From positions 186,001-250,000 of the forward strand of contig JAQOOI010000031.1 of assembly GCA_028554645.1 (NCBI GenBank): 64,000 bases of DNA, in the 5' to 3' direction. The notes under the pieces were generated by a model that ran no database searches, was not told the DNA's origin, and worked only from the letters and a program-made list of their open reading frames with translations. Of this stretch, positions 1 through 11,970 are shown in pieces. Each line of letters begins with the position of its first letter. Position 1 is the first letter of the stretch. Origin of the DNA: Omphalotus guepiniiformis (lineage: Eukaryota > Basidiomycota > Agaricomycetes > Agaricales > Omphalotaceae). The position numbers and the translations under genes were made by a program.

Positions 1-177
1 AACTGAAGAATACGGTGACGGATATTACACCGTATAAATCGTACGTATCGTTGTTTGTTTTGAAGATGTGATCATCGAGTTTGCGCGTTCACAGATGGAG
101 GTGTAATACATTGACCGAGTGAACAAAAAGTGTGTCAACTTTTTCTATAATCAAGCCGAAGTTTGACTTCATTGCTT

Positions 178-2046
178 ATGGCTGCAGACAGGACAGCTTC
201 TAAAAAACCTCATGTTGATGAACGTTTGAAAAGTACGAAGAAACGAAGCCGGCCGGTGACTTCTTCCTCTCGAAAGGACAGTTCAGATTCTGAAGCAGAT
301 GATGATGATGGCGAGGATGGCATTAATTTTGCTGACGAGGGGGACCAAGATGACTGGGTAGATGAAGACGAAACGATGGAGGTGGACGAGGCTCAGTCAA
401 AAAAAAATTAGCGCCTGCTAGTGCGAAGGATCCTGCAGGTACGGTTGGTTTCTGAATCGTTTCTACGGTCAAGACTTACGCTAGTCGTGAAAAGCCGCCC
501 GCGAAGCACATGAAGTGCAAAAAGCTCTTCACGAACGGAGGAAAGCTGCAAAAACCACATTCAACATTGCTCACCGACGCGAAACGGGTATGGTCCCAAG
601 CACGTCAGAAGAACTTACCCGCTGCTGAGCGACAGAAACACATCAGAGAGCTGATGGATGTTATCCGGGGCAAAGTCAAGGATATCGTCTTCAAACATGA
701 TGCAAGCAGGATCGTACAGACGGCAGTGAAATACGGACAAGCAGCTGAACGGAACGAGATCGCTGCCGAGTTGAAGGGAAACTACAAAGAGTTGGCTCAG
801 AACAAATATTCAAAAGTACGCTTTCTCATTCTTCCATATAGCAACCATCATTCATGTCGGGCTAAAGGAAAATCAAGTTCTTAGTGACGAAACTCATTCG
901 ATTCTGTCCAACACATCGCCCGTCTATCCTTCTGGAATTTCAATCTCATGTGTTGAAACTTCTGCTGCACCGTGAAGTGTTGTCAGTTCTAGCGGATGCC
1001 TTCGAGCTGTATGCAAACGCATATGAACGATTGATACTATTGCGAGAGTTTTACGGGAAGGAAGTCGCTTTGTTTTCGTCTTCAGCGGATGTGGACAAAG
1101 AACAAGCGAAGAAGGGCCTGGGTGGTATAATCGACGGTATTGACAAGGAGCGCAGAAAACGGATACTAGCAGCGCTGAAGGAGAACCTCGATTCCATGTG
1201 AATATCACATTTATGAATAATCTTTTCTACCATTGACTGCTTTTGTTAGCTTCAACAACCCAGACAAGGGTGCCGTGACTCACGCAATAGTACACAGATC
1301 ATTATGGGAATACCTCGCCGCCATCAACTCGATGGAAGACGAAACTGAGCGAGAAAAACTCAGAAGAGATGTCTTTGAAAAGTGCGCATACGCACGACTC
1401 GACCTCTTCCTTTTCTAATGTCCTGCAGTTGCCAAGAAGTTCTTGCTGAAATAGTACATACAAAAGACGGCAGTCGAGTAGTGCGTAAATTCCTTGCACG
1501 AGGAAACGCAAAGGTAAGACAACTTCACCGTCCAATTAATTATGACGAGACATTAACAGAAAATGATGTAGGATCGGAAACAGATTCTTAAAGCTAAAAC
1601 CACACATCACACGAATGTGTACAGACGACGAAGCTCAAATGGTCTTATTCACAGCGATCGATGTTGTCGAGTAAGTCCCGTGCTTTCTCATACGACGCTC
1701 ATATCAACTCATTTCTCCCAGCAGCACAAAACTAGTCCAAAAAAAACATTGTCGCCGAAATGACCAACTCCGCCTCTGACCTCCTCACCACGCCCCAAGG
1801 TCGTCGTGCTCTCTTTTACCTCTTCGTCCCTCGCACTCGTAGGCACTTTACCCCAGCTCAAATCGCTTCATTAGCGGAAACGGACGAGGCGCGTACCGCA
1901 ACGAGCAAAAAAGCTGTTGATGTTCGGGAGGCGGAGATTTGGACTGGCGCCAGTTCAGGCGCGGATAGCAGAAAAGGGCGATGCCATCTCTCGTGAACCC
2001 GGGGGTGGTTTGGTTGTCGTGGAAACCATGCTACATGCCGATGGAG
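178..2046 (+). pseudogene. PUF6-like (pumilio/CPL ribosome-biogenesis protein) relic
   Basis: Translated pieces in order match the fungal Puf6 family: an acidic/Lys-rich N-terminus, a region with KHDASRIVQT and AELKGNYKELAQ, a stretch around FELYANAYERLILLREFYGK, then NNPDKGAVTHAIVHR, HTKDGSRVVRKF, CTDDEAQMVLFTA and TTPQGRRALFYL. Puf6 is a nucleolar RNA-binding repeat protein of 60S subunit assembly. Introns with good signals join several pieces (near 817-874, 1199-1250, 1381-1433, 1512-1569 and 1672-1721). At least five frame breaks remain: the A-run near 398-408, the A-runs near 490 and 553, a small indel near 1591, the A-run at 1739-1748, and a small deletion near 1945. The usual C-terminal part after the ADG segment is missing and replaced by a different gene's exons. 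Several breaks lie in homopolymers, so some could be sequence errors, but the non-homopolymer breaks and missing end argue for real decay. The family call is confident; the pseudogene status is likely. Confidence 0.72.
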
Positions 2047-2152
2047 GTGAATGCTCAACATTCTCTCGGTTTTTTCTTGTACTCATCGTACTACGATAGA
2101 TAAAACACCTAACCCCTGGTACTAAAACTAACGCTAACGGCAACAACGATAG

Positions 2153-2912
2153 ATTCAACTCCAGCCCTACCCACAAGTCTCGATACACCCACCCCAACAC
2201 CTACGCCCACGCCTACACCACCTCCGACGGATACTTCAACGACGTCGAGTACGACGTCTACGACTACGGCAAGTGATACGAGTACGACTCAGTGCGCCGC
2301 GAGTCAGAGTGCGAGTGATGGTGGGACTTCGGAATCGCAAGGGTCGGTAAATGGGAGTGGGAGCAGTCAAATTACGCCGAGTGGGAGTGGGAGTACGAGT
2401 GGGAGTGAGAGTACGAGTGTGTTGACGCAGGCTTCTACGTTGTCGACTGAGAGTACTTCTATGTAAGCATTCGAGTCGCGTGCGTGTGTGTTTATGTTCT
2501 GACGTTCTTACACAGCAGAACATCAAACGGAGTCGCATTCACCACAATCGTCACTGTCGAATCAGTCCTACCAGCCGGAGCCACAATAACCGCCTCTTCC
2601 TCTTCCTCCAACGGTTCCGGCAACGGTAACGGTCAAAGTTCATCCCCTTCGCATACGGGGGCGATTGTAGGTGGGATTGTAGGTGGATTGGGAGGGTTAT
2701 TGATTTTGATTATTGGAGTGTTTTGGTGGATTAGGAGGAAGAGGAGGTTTGATGATATGGATGCGTTTGATGGGAATTTTGATCCTGATAGGATTGTTAG
2801 AGGAGGTGGTGGGGGTTTGAGTCCGAAACGGGAGGTTAACGGGGCGGAGGGAGTGGGTGGGGTTGGGGGAGGACACGACGCTATGGAGAGCGGTGCGGTG
2901 ATATTAGTATGA
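2153..2912 (+). CDS. Ser/Thr-rich single-pass membrane protein tail, fused downstream of the PUF6 relic
   Basis: Two exons, 2153-2462 and 2516-2912, join in phase 2. The product has a roughly 120-residue Thr/Ser/Pro/Gly extracellular stalk, then a membrane segment (IVGGIVGGLGGLLILIIGVF) followed directly by a basic stop-transfer WWIRRKRR and a cytoplasmic tail. This is the architecture of Mid2/WSC-like cell-surface proteins common in agaricomycetes; their sensor function is known for yeast Mid2 but only inferred here. No signal peptide or Cys-rich ectodomain lies directly upstream. Instead an intron (2047-2152, branch CTAAC, acceptor AG) joins the stalk in frame to the last PUF6-like codons (LHADG). 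It is either a headless gene fragment or the 3' part of a chimeric transcript. A related complete gene lies at 43141-44798. Confidence 0.6.
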
Positions 2913-5139
2913 ACGTTCTAACGAGGACTTGTCGGTGCTGGCTTTGGTGCGTTGTTGTTGTACGGAGAAAGTGTAATTCATGCATAGTTCCCAATTGGTG
3001 TGAAAACGCGGGCTAGTCTGTACCTGCACCTGAAAGCGGAAAGTGCACATGAGCATGACTAAGTAAGTAAACATGTACAATCACGATCGTTGAAATTCTC
3101 GTTTACTGACTTCCACATATCTTTAGGCTCGCTGTAGTGACTATGAAATGAACGAGAGAGATACTCAAATGAGCACAATCCAACTCAAATCAAAATGATG
3201 TAGGGTGAGGTGTGACTGGCGTTGTCAGAGATTCCGCACAGTTAGACGCAACAATTGAACTTTGAATCTGCAGGGTTACAGATGTCTTTATCTCAATCTG
3301 GGTGAAAAATGGCAGAGGGTATCTCAAAACACAAGATTCAGACAGAAGGTAAGGGTGGTTTTCAGGGTTCAGGAGGGATTCAGGACAATCAATCTCGATG
3401 TTTAAACTCGATCCAATGGTCAGACAATGCAGGGAACAGTCTCAGATGCAGCACAGACAGTTTCAGCAGGCAGATTCAGCACAGACAGAACAGCAGTTTC
3501 AGCAAAGATTCAGTATCTCTTTCAATTTATCTGCCACAAGGGACTTTACAGAAGTTTTCACAACTGGATATTTCTCGAACTGAACTCTAAAGAGCCAGGC
3601 TATATTTCGTCTAAGAAGGGTTTCCTGCTTTGGCTTGTAGCTTTGGGCAGTACTTGCTTAAGAAAATCTAAATAGATACTCTGTAAGCTATATATACTAA
3701 ATCATAAAATCAAGCATATATCTCGAAATTAAAAGAGTAATCTGAACAGTAAATGAGTCAAAAGTAAGTAAGTATCAATTGAGCAGAGATTGGATTCTTT
3801 TTAGGTAGTTTTCTAGGTAATTTTCCAGTTAGATAGTCAAAATGTAGGAACTTTGGGTATAGATTGGTATAAAAACAGAAATATATCGCTTTGTCCGCGT
3901 TCTAGGTGTGTTAGGACGTACCCAGGGTACCTAAATAAAGGTCCAGAACCTGTAAATAGCAACCAGTATCCTGACAGGTGACATTCTCCTCAGTGCATTG
4001 CAAATCTGGTCCCCTATAAGTTTCTCCAAAATTGGCACATTCTCCTCTACTTAGGGCAGCATTAGGAGCTGTGTAGAAGCTCTAGAGCTTATCTAGACCA
4101 GGCTTCATCGTTTCTATCAGCCACAGTAAGGTACAGTAACTGTTTATTTCAAGTTTTACCCCTATACATCTCTTTTTTGGTCAGATTTGTACTCAGGTTA
4201 TATTTCTTGTTTAGGATAGCTCTCAGCTTCTCCTAGGACAGTATTCTATCCCATAGTTTCGTCTAAGACCTCCAATTAGAGTGCCTTTGTCTTTCATCAA
4301 GTTCAGAGGGTTACTGAATTTCAGAGAGATACTCAGATCCAGAGAGATACTCATTTTCAGTATCTAACTCCTTCCAGCATGAGTATTGAGTATCTAACTC
4401 ATTTGTGCAGATGTAACTTTTGAATCTACTTCCATTATTACACAGATTGGCATTTCATCTCAGTGACATTATATCCACATAGTACTCAATGTACAATATT
4501 TCTCTGGTAATACAATCTTCAAGATTGCCCATATTCTCAGCATTCAATCTTATAGTGCCAACTTAGTTAGCAAGACCAGCTGGAACTTTTGATCAGTCCA
4601 AAGGACTTAGATAGTTGTTCAATTGAAGTGAAAATCCATCAACCCCTTGGATTACAGTCAACAACACTTGGTAGAGTCTCTAGTTATTAGAGGGTGGGTC
4701 TGACCAACTCAATCTGGTATGGAACATTGGAATTCCAACACATCTGGAGAGGCATAACTAGTATCTCTTTGTATAACCCATTGGTCACAGTTGCTTAGCA
4801 CCAGATCTAGTACTGTAGCAAACACTACACTTAGGTATTGTGAGTACAAGTATGTTTCATGTCTTAACTAGCAGTCTGGGGTGACTCTAGTCCTTTATGT
4901 TCAGTTTCCAATGCTTGAACATTCCATATTTACTTCAATCTGATAGATTTCAGTACTGAAAGGCTTTTTGACGCAACATCGCAACCACCACAACAATTGG
5001 ATCGCTCAGCTCCTAGCCCTTTGACTGCCCCCATCCTGCACACGCATTGACTGTAGTGGGTGTCCCCTACAACTCATTGGTGTTGCAGGTGAGGAATGGT
5101 CATTTGGGTAGCGACCACTGACCTCCATGTTGACTGGTA
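2913..5139. other. AT-rich tract without a recognisable gene
   Basis: Base composition falls clearly below that of the flanking genes from about 3.25 kb. Open frames are short and show no family resemblance. There are short internal repeats such as GAGAGATACTCA (near 3156, 4325 and 4343) and duplicated TATCTAACTC segments near 4363-4400. It looks like decayed mobile or intergenic DNA; no transposase or reverse-transcriptase motif was seen. Confidence 0.5.
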
Positions 5140-5386
5140 TTCAAGCTACTTTGTGAACCTGACCTCAGGAGCACAAGTAGTGAGATTGTGAGGTGTTCTA
5201 ATGTGGACCTGACCTCAGGACCACTGCCGAACATTTACTGGTGTACCTCAAGGTACTCGGTGAACCTGACCTCAAGTTGATCGTAATTCAAGCTACTTTG
5301 TGAACCTGACCTCAGGAGCACAAGTAGTGGGATTGCGAGCTGTTCTAATGTGGACCTGACCTCAGGACCACTGCCGAACATCTACT
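5140..5386. repeat. Pair of about 101-bp near-identical direct repeats
   Basis: Copies at 5140-5240 and 5286-5386 differ at only a few positions (period 146 bp). Each contains two GACCTCAGG-type motifs, and the 45-bp spacer holds a further partial copy (GTGAACCTGACCTCAAG). It is a short tandem duplication inside non-coding DNA. Confidence 0.85.
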
Positions 5387-6656
5387 CAAGTCTGGCTGGG
5401 CTTTGCAGTTGATATGAGAGTCGTCGCCAGCAGCTCCGAAGGATTCTCAGTATGTTTTTTTTTCTCAGTTTGTTTTCTCAGCTCATTCCTGGATTTTGTT
5501 TTCTTAGCCCCGTAGACTCTCGCTATCATCTCTATATTTGAGTGGTACACTTTGGCACCTTTTATCTTCTCTTTCCTCCACGACAATGGACCACGCGTGG
5601 CGATGTAGTCTTTTGTTCCCACCCATCCATATGAAGTGCACAGTGATTGCCATGTTTGGGCTTTGCAGATGGCACTGAGCATTGTCATCGGCAGCTCAAT
5701 TAAGGTGCAAAGAGAAGAACGAAGAATCTCAGTATGTGTATTTTTGGTTTTCTCACTTTGTTTTCTGACTTTGCTCCTGCTTTTTTGTTTTTATTAGGTC
5801 TCGCTCATCTGCTCCCCACCTTCACCCCTTTCCTGCTTAAGTGCTCGCATGCCCTCGCAGCATACCTCCCCCACCTTGGCCTTACAAAAGGTATCAAAAC
5901 AGTGGCTTGGATTGCAGCACAAAGACTTGGTGTTTTTGTGTGTTTTGCTGCTGAGACTTGGTGTCTCCTGCCTCCGCGTCGCAAGAAGACTAGGTGTCTT
6001 CTTTGCTGAGCTTGGCGTTGCACTGCACTCTGGTCTTCTTTCTCGCTGACCTCGAGAAATGCACCAAGTAGGAGCACATTCGGAGTGCTGCAGCGACCAT
6101 AGTGCCTGAGCCGATGAATGCAACCTCTCACCATTCAAAGGTGAAGGTCTCGCTGACGCTGGCCGATCTCTTGACCTTGGCCGATCCGACACTGTGGAAT
6201 TGTAAGATGAAGAAAGAGCAGGGTTAGAAGAGCCAGAAGCAGTTGCTGAAGAGAATGGCTGTGTATTCACCGTGGATTTCATTTACCTAAAGTTTGTTTT
6301 AGAATACTGGTTCATCAGTATCTCTTTCACGAGTTCTACATTTGCAAGCTTGCATTATGTAATGAGGTTTCTTTTGGGACAGCGTGGTCTGGCTTTGACA
6401 ATTGCCATTTTGAATCTTCACCAACATTTTCACTCGATTTCGTTTTTCTTGCTCTTTCCCCTGCTTTCTGCATATAATTTGCATTGCTAGATTTGTTATT
6501 TGCAACGACTGGTAGGTTTTTCTACTCATTCTGCAATTCTAGTTCACTAATCGCTATTTGTTGCAGATTTTTATTCTCTAAATATTACAGTACGCTAAGA
6601 GTCAGTTTGCACTGTTCTTTTTATTAAACTCATATAATTGCCAAGATTTAATTCAA
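5387..6656. other. Non-coding tract with degenerate duplicated segments
   Basis: The segment 5395-5520 resembles 5655-5800 (both contain GGCTTTGCAG, an AATCTCAGTATG-type box, T-runs and a TTTTCTCA box), suggesting an old duplication. GACTTGGTGT-like 10-mers recur between 5920 and 6010. A Ser-rich reverse frame at 5794-6282 has no recognisable domain and is not called as a gene. 6283-6656 is the AT-rich upstream region of the gene starting at 6657. Confidence 0.4.
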
Positions 6657-9600
6657 ATGTCTTTCTGCAACCAATGCCCTGCTATTAATCGATGCACTAC
6701 TTTTACTTGTGATCCAAATGAAGTGAGTTTGTGCTGATTTTCCTTGCGTTGTTCTACTGATGACACACTCTAGTTATTTAGTAATATATGCTACTGTGGA
6801 CATGCAGAATCCACTCATGTTTCCCCTGCACGTCAATTTCTAGAGAGTCGCAGTTGCCTAGGAAGCAATTCAATGTTCTCGTCGGTGTGTTGCATTTTTT
6901 GCACCATGCTTTAATTTTTCATTGAGTTTTTTTGAATAGAGTGACCACTCTCAGCGTGGTCAAACTATTTGCTGCAACTGCCAGCGACCATATTATATGC
7001 ATGCAGCATCTCCGAGTCCTAATACCAGTTTGCAACCTCTTCAAGCAACCTCTTCAAGTTCTTCTCAATCTGCGATTCATGCTTTACCCCCAGGCTCTTC
7101 TCAATCCATACTTCATGCTTCATCTCCACATTCTTCTCAATCATTGCTTCGTGCTTCAGCTCCACGCTCTTCTCAATCTGCACTTCTCCCTTCGCCTTCA
7201 CACTCTTCATTGCAATATAATTTATCCTCATCGCAAGCCTCACTATTTTCATCGCAGCCTTCTCTATCTCCTTCCCCGTATGTTTCGCCTCCTGGTTATG
7301 GGGCATCACACTCTCTCACTCAGGCACCACACTTTGGGAGCTCGCCTATTTCTACATCGGTAGCTCCTGCTTTCAGCTCAGGTAGCTCTGCTACCATAAG
7401 TGGTCACAGAGAGGCTGGTCACAATCGAGAAGATCATCAATATTCAAGGGACCGTGCTCGAAGTGCTTCCAGTGCAGCTGGCCTCAGTGATACTCACTCA
7501 CCTTTGAGCCTTGCTATTGGCACATCCAACCACTCTAGTGGCAGGCATTTTCGGCAAGGACCTAGATCTAAAGTTCCCAGTTCTTCAAGTCTTACAGTTC
7601 ACTTTGTTATTCACCCCTATCCTGTGAGAGCTTGACCTTTTCATTTATTGCTACCGACTAATCAAGTCGGATTTTGCTTACTAGCCAGCAAAAGTGTACG
7701 ATGATATGCCATTTGGTTTCCCAAACGGTGTGATGCGCTCACCTGCAACAGCAAAGCAGCATTATTTTCTGCTAAGAGCCGACAGACATCATTTGCACTT
7801 CACAGTGCAAGACACCTTCCGCCATGCAGTCAGAATTGCTCCTTGTGTCGATGAGCTGCTCAGTAGCCACATGGGTGCTCACAATCTCCAATTCACCAAC
7901 CTGAATGGTACACTGGCAGCTGGAATAGGAGAGCGTCGCTGGACAGTGTATACCTGTTCCATGACTTCGCGAAGTAGTTCAAGCCCAATTCTCAATCCGA
8001 GCAAGAATCCCGATGGTGTTACATGGAAAGATTTAGCACGGTCTGCTAAACGCTATAGCTCGGTCGGTGAGGATGTTTGCCTTGTGATTATTGGTAGGTG
8101 CATTTGTATAAGTTGTTATTTGTCTCAAACTAATAGATTGTTAGGACCGACCAACTGCTGCATTGCTGGGCAAATAGAAGTCAACGGTAACAACCACCAT
8201 CTTTGCCTAGGTTCAAGACTATGGGAGGGATTTTACGATGATCAGGACATGAACAGCCTGAATGAACTGTCAGAAGACCATTTCGAGCAGATGTGCTGGG
8301 ACGGCTATTGTCCAGTAGGTTTTTTGAGCTATGCTGAGTCTTGCACAATTACTAATACACATGATAAGAAACGAGCAAGTGGTGCAGCAATCTCAGATTT
8401 ATCTGAGAGACCTCTTTTCTTCGACTCGTCACCCTCACCAGATTCCTCAATTCTAAACCTCCTAGAACCCATGCCACCTTCTATACCAACCTCGCCTGCT
8501 ATTCATACACTAAATAGCCCTCGCACTCTGCTGCTGAGCCCAGATTCAACTGCTACTTCTGCTGCATTGGGCACCCTTGCTGCACCAATTACTTCCACTG
8601 CTCCCACTATCCTTGCTGCACCGATCGCTTCCATTGCTCCCACTATCCTCGCTGCACCTATCGCTTCCACTACCCTCACTGCATCAATTGCTTCCACTGC
8701 TCCCACTATCCTCGCTGCACCGATTGCTTCCACTACCCTCGCTTCCACTACCCTCGCTGCACCGATCGCTTCCACTACCCTCGCTTCCACTACCCTTGCT
8801 GCACCGATCGCTTCCATTGCTCCCACTATCCTCGCTGCACCTATCGCTTCCACTACCCTCGCTGCATCAATTGCTTCCACTGCTCCCACTATCCTCGCTG
8901 CACCAATTGCTTCCACTACCCTCGCTTCCACTACCCTCGCTGCACCGATCGCTTCCACTGCTCCCACTATTCTTGCTGATGGTTTTTCGATAAACTATTT
9001 TAGTGTGGATGAGCACACTATTTCTTCCCACTACTTGGAAAGGCGAATTAGTGGAGAAGTCGCCTCTAGCTGGCGATCTTCAAGTGCGATGCTTTATGGT
9101 CCTTCACTATCAAATATGCAAACACTATCAATCAAAGGATCTTCTATATCCCAAATCGCTGAATATTTGTGGAGCTGCTTTCATGCTTTCGGTAACAGCT
9201 CCCAATTACCCAGGACCCCACCTGATATGGAGATTCAAAACTTGGAGCCGAGATTTTTTTTCCTTCCAGACACATGCAGGGAAATTCGAATGTGAGTATT
9301 TTTTAGCACGCATGCTCTCTTACTTAGTTTGACTTTCGAATTACTTTGGAATCAAATTCCACTGCGACTGGACATGGAGTTTGGAGAACTGTATTTTGCA
9401 AGATCGAAGACATTATCATCAGCAAAACAGAAATGTGGCAGCAGCTCACCGACGATGGGTATTTGACGCCTGCGATTGAAGATCCAGATATTTTCGAGGA
9501 GAAAGCCACTGTGCAGCAGTTCTTCAAAGGAGTCGGCTTCTACGCCTACACTGCCTTACTCTGGGGTCTTGATCCAATCTTTCTTTCGCCAATGTTTCTG

Positions 9601-10528
9601 AGAGCAGCGATGGGTGACAGCATAAAGTCGATAATGGAGGATGGGCCCTTTCTAGAAGTAGTATGCCCCTCTCTTTCTGAGCGCTTGGCGAAATGGCCAC
9701 CAAGACCAAGAACAGAGGGTGCTGGAAGATGGGACATCAGTGTTCAAGGAGATCCAATGCATCTCATATATGAGTACATTGGTGACATCAGTGCAAGTTG
9801 CTGCTTCTTTCTGCTATTGTTTTGCAAATATTCATTTCCTTTAATCTTTAGATTAATTGTGTGCAGAACATGCATGATTCCGAGATTGCGAAACTGACAA
9901 CAAAGCTCCGACTAAGTGCACTCTTCAAACTGCCGCGATCTCTTGAAGAAAGCCAACTATACATTCTAGTAGCATTCCGCGATGGTATGATGGCCCATTC
10001 GGTGGATATAAAATCTACGCTAGAGAGTGCTGGCATCACTCTTGCTTCTCTTCTGGCCACAATCTGGTCTGGGCGTCACATTCTGGACTGGAGGGACATA
10101 GCTGCTCGGGTGGACTACAATAGTATCACAACCACTAGGTCTGATCAAGAGACCAAGTGGCTCGCGTGCTTTCTAAGGTTTCTTCACAAGAGCCTCGCTA
10201 ACTGCAAAGTGTTTCTACATGCTATTACTGGTAGTCGGTATTTGCCTGCTCCTGGAGCTCTTCCCAGCAAATTTTCGGTGCTTTTCTTTCTTTCTTTTTC
10301 CTTCGTTTATCCTTGCTGACCCAGTGGCATTAGATTGATTTTTATGAAGTTCCTACAACAGATGCAGATCTGATTTTCCGCACATGCTTTTTTAAACTCG
10401 AAGTGGTCCTCCAGCCCGACACCTACTACCTCAATGGAGACTGCTGCCCTAGCCAGTTAACAACCAACACTCCCTTTGATATCTGGTTTGGAGATGCCCT
10501 GACAGAATGCGAGTTTGGTGCTGAGTGA
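6657..10528 (+). CDS. Zinc-binding N-terminus plus HECT-like C-terminal region protein
   Basis: About eight exons: 6657-6722, 6774-6884, 6940-7623, 7685-8093, 8145 to about 9190-9290, about 9330-9792, 9867-10277 and 10334-10528. The N-terminus carries paired Cys/His motifs (CNQCPAINRC, CYCGHAESTH, CCNCQRPYYMH), probably a zinc-binding module. Next are a Ser/Pro/Gln low-complexity stretch (about residues 70-280), a conserved block (FGFPNGV to the CWDGYCPVGF region) and an Ala/Ser/Thr/Pro repeat. The C-terminal region (GHGVWRTVF, LGLDPIFLSPMFLRAAMGD, final RTCFFKLEV) resembles the divergent HECT-like module of a large agaricomycete family. True HECT domains transfer ubiquitin through a C-terminal Cys; activity here is not established. 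The intron after 9792 begins with GC. The join near 9190-9335 could not be closed in frame, so the gene may carry one indel there. Family assignment is by memory of pattern only. Confidence 0.6.
8570..8985 (+). repeat. In-frame coding minisatellite (Ala/Ser/Thr/Pro repeat)
   Basis: Units of about 24-30 bp built from CTCGCTGCACC, GATCGCTTCCACT and GCTCCCACTATC encode LAAPIAST, APTI and LASTTLAAP blocks, inside the gene starting at 6657. Larger blocks of units are themselves repeated. The reverse and shifted frames are also open because the repeat lacks stops; those are shadows. Confidence 0.85.
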
Positions 10529-10768
10529 CTTGGGTTCTTTTTTCCTACTGCTGCACTGGGTCTGCACATTTTTCGCTAATGCCCCTCTTATGCTATGATG
10601 ACGCTCACTATGCTTCTGCTGCTTTTCACTCCATTGTATGCTGGTAAAAACATGTTATGTACAGTGCTTTATGCCTTTATCAATAAGACTACGATATCTG
10701 TATCACCTTCTGACAATGAGAATAAGGTGCAGAATTGAAAGGAAATGCTAACACTGAAAGCTCAGTCC

Positions 10769-10959
10769 GAAATTGAAAGCCGAAACCGAAATCAAAGACC
10801 AAGTCCGAAATCGAAAGCCAAAGCCGAAATCAGAGACCAAGTCCGAAATCGAAAGCCGAAACCGAAATCAGAGACCAAGTCCGAAATCGAAAGCCGAAAC
10901 CGAAATCTAAAGACCAAGTCCGAAATCGAAAGCCGAAACCGAAATCAAAGACCAAGTCC
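10769..10959. repeat. 38-bp tandem repeat, about five copies
   Basis: Five units of 38-39 bp with internal 12-bp-like periodicity (GAAATCGAAAGCC, GAAACCGAAATC, AGACCAAGTCC), followed by a degenerate sixth. It reads through as a Lys/Arg/Ser-rich frame, but no start, splice or family evidence supports a protein. It lies 240 bp downstream of the gene ending at 10528. Confidence 0.85.
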
Positions 10960-11798
10960 AAAATCAAAGCCCTGAGCCAAAACGAAAAACCTGCTTTCAA
11001 ATCACCATTATTTTTGTCCGGCGGGGACCCTCATACAGCTCTGCCTAATTTGAAATTTGAAGTATGTACATATTCGAATTTCGTATTCGTATTCCGAGTC
11101 CGACCGGTCCCTCGTCTCGCTGGGCAGCGCTGGGCTTGGTTCGAACTTCGACACAACCGAAAGGCCTTTACTATAAGTTTTATATTTGCATGCGTCCCTT
11201 GCCCCAGCCCCAGTGAGCGATAACTTGAACTTGAACTTGAAGGATAAGTATGTAGCTTTACAGCAAAAGCCAGAAGTCGACGAGGGGTGGACAGTGGGCT
11301 GCCAGCGTATTAACGCCATAACAAGCCCGGCCCACAGCCATTCTCTTATTATCCTCCGTACTACCGACTATTAGGACAAGCATATAGGCCAAGTCGCACC
11401 GTCGTCTGGCTAGGATAATCGGACGACTGGGTTTCTTGTTTGGGTGGGTGTAGGCTGTGCGGACGGAGTGTTTCTTGGGCTGGAACTTGGTTTGTCGCCT
11501 CGGAGTTTTTCACCTTTTGTTGTGGTTGAAGTTTTTTTTTGTGGAAAGGTTCGGTTTGGTTTGGTTTGTGAGAAGAGGGTGCGGAAGGAAGGAAAAAAAC
11601 TGAGTGACTGAACTGAGTGACTGACGCGCCACCAGTTGAGTTGTGCGTAGAAAATACAAACATAATGATAAGGTGGTTTCTTACATACTTTTCCGAGTCT
11701 CCGCTGCATCATTGCGGGCGTAGTTTGTCGCGGTAGTGAAAAAAGCAAGTAAGTAAGTTCCTCATCCTCATACGAATCTTGTGTTACAGTGTACTTAG
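10960..11798. other. Intergenic stretch, no gene seen
   Basis: GC-richer than the AT-rich tract before it. It contains short CTTGAACTTGAA repeats near 11223 and GT-rich sequence at 11420-11600. No open frame here shows a recognisable domain. Confidence 0.5.
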
Positions 11799-11970
11799 AT
11801 GCGGTCCATCGTGGGTCGTAAGCTGTCGTAAGTTACCAGTGCTATGTAGTGAGGCCTGGGATTGGATATTCGATCTTCGGAGGAGTACATGTGTTGCAAA
11901 TTGAAATCTTGGAGGTGAGCGATAGTGAGCGCTGATCAGCATCGGACTCGGCCTCGGACTCGGATTCGGA
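11799..11970 (+). repeat. Left arm of an imperfect inverted repeat around the MFS gene
   Basis: The reverse complement of about 14764-14905 aligns here with small gaps. Shared blocks include CATCGTGGGT, CCAGTG, ATCTTCGGAGGA, TACATGTGTT, GAAATCTTGG, GGTGAGCG, GAGCGCTGATCAG and CGGACTCGG. The arm lies about 730 bp upstream of the MFS start. Confidence 0.75.

Noticed and set aside
5794..6282. Ser-rich reverse frame of 162 codons
   Set aside because: Composition-driven, overlaps duplicated non-coding segments, no domain.
8503..8967. Reverse-strand Ala/Val/Ile repeat frame
   Set aside because: Antisense shadow of the coding minisatellite in the HECT-like gene.
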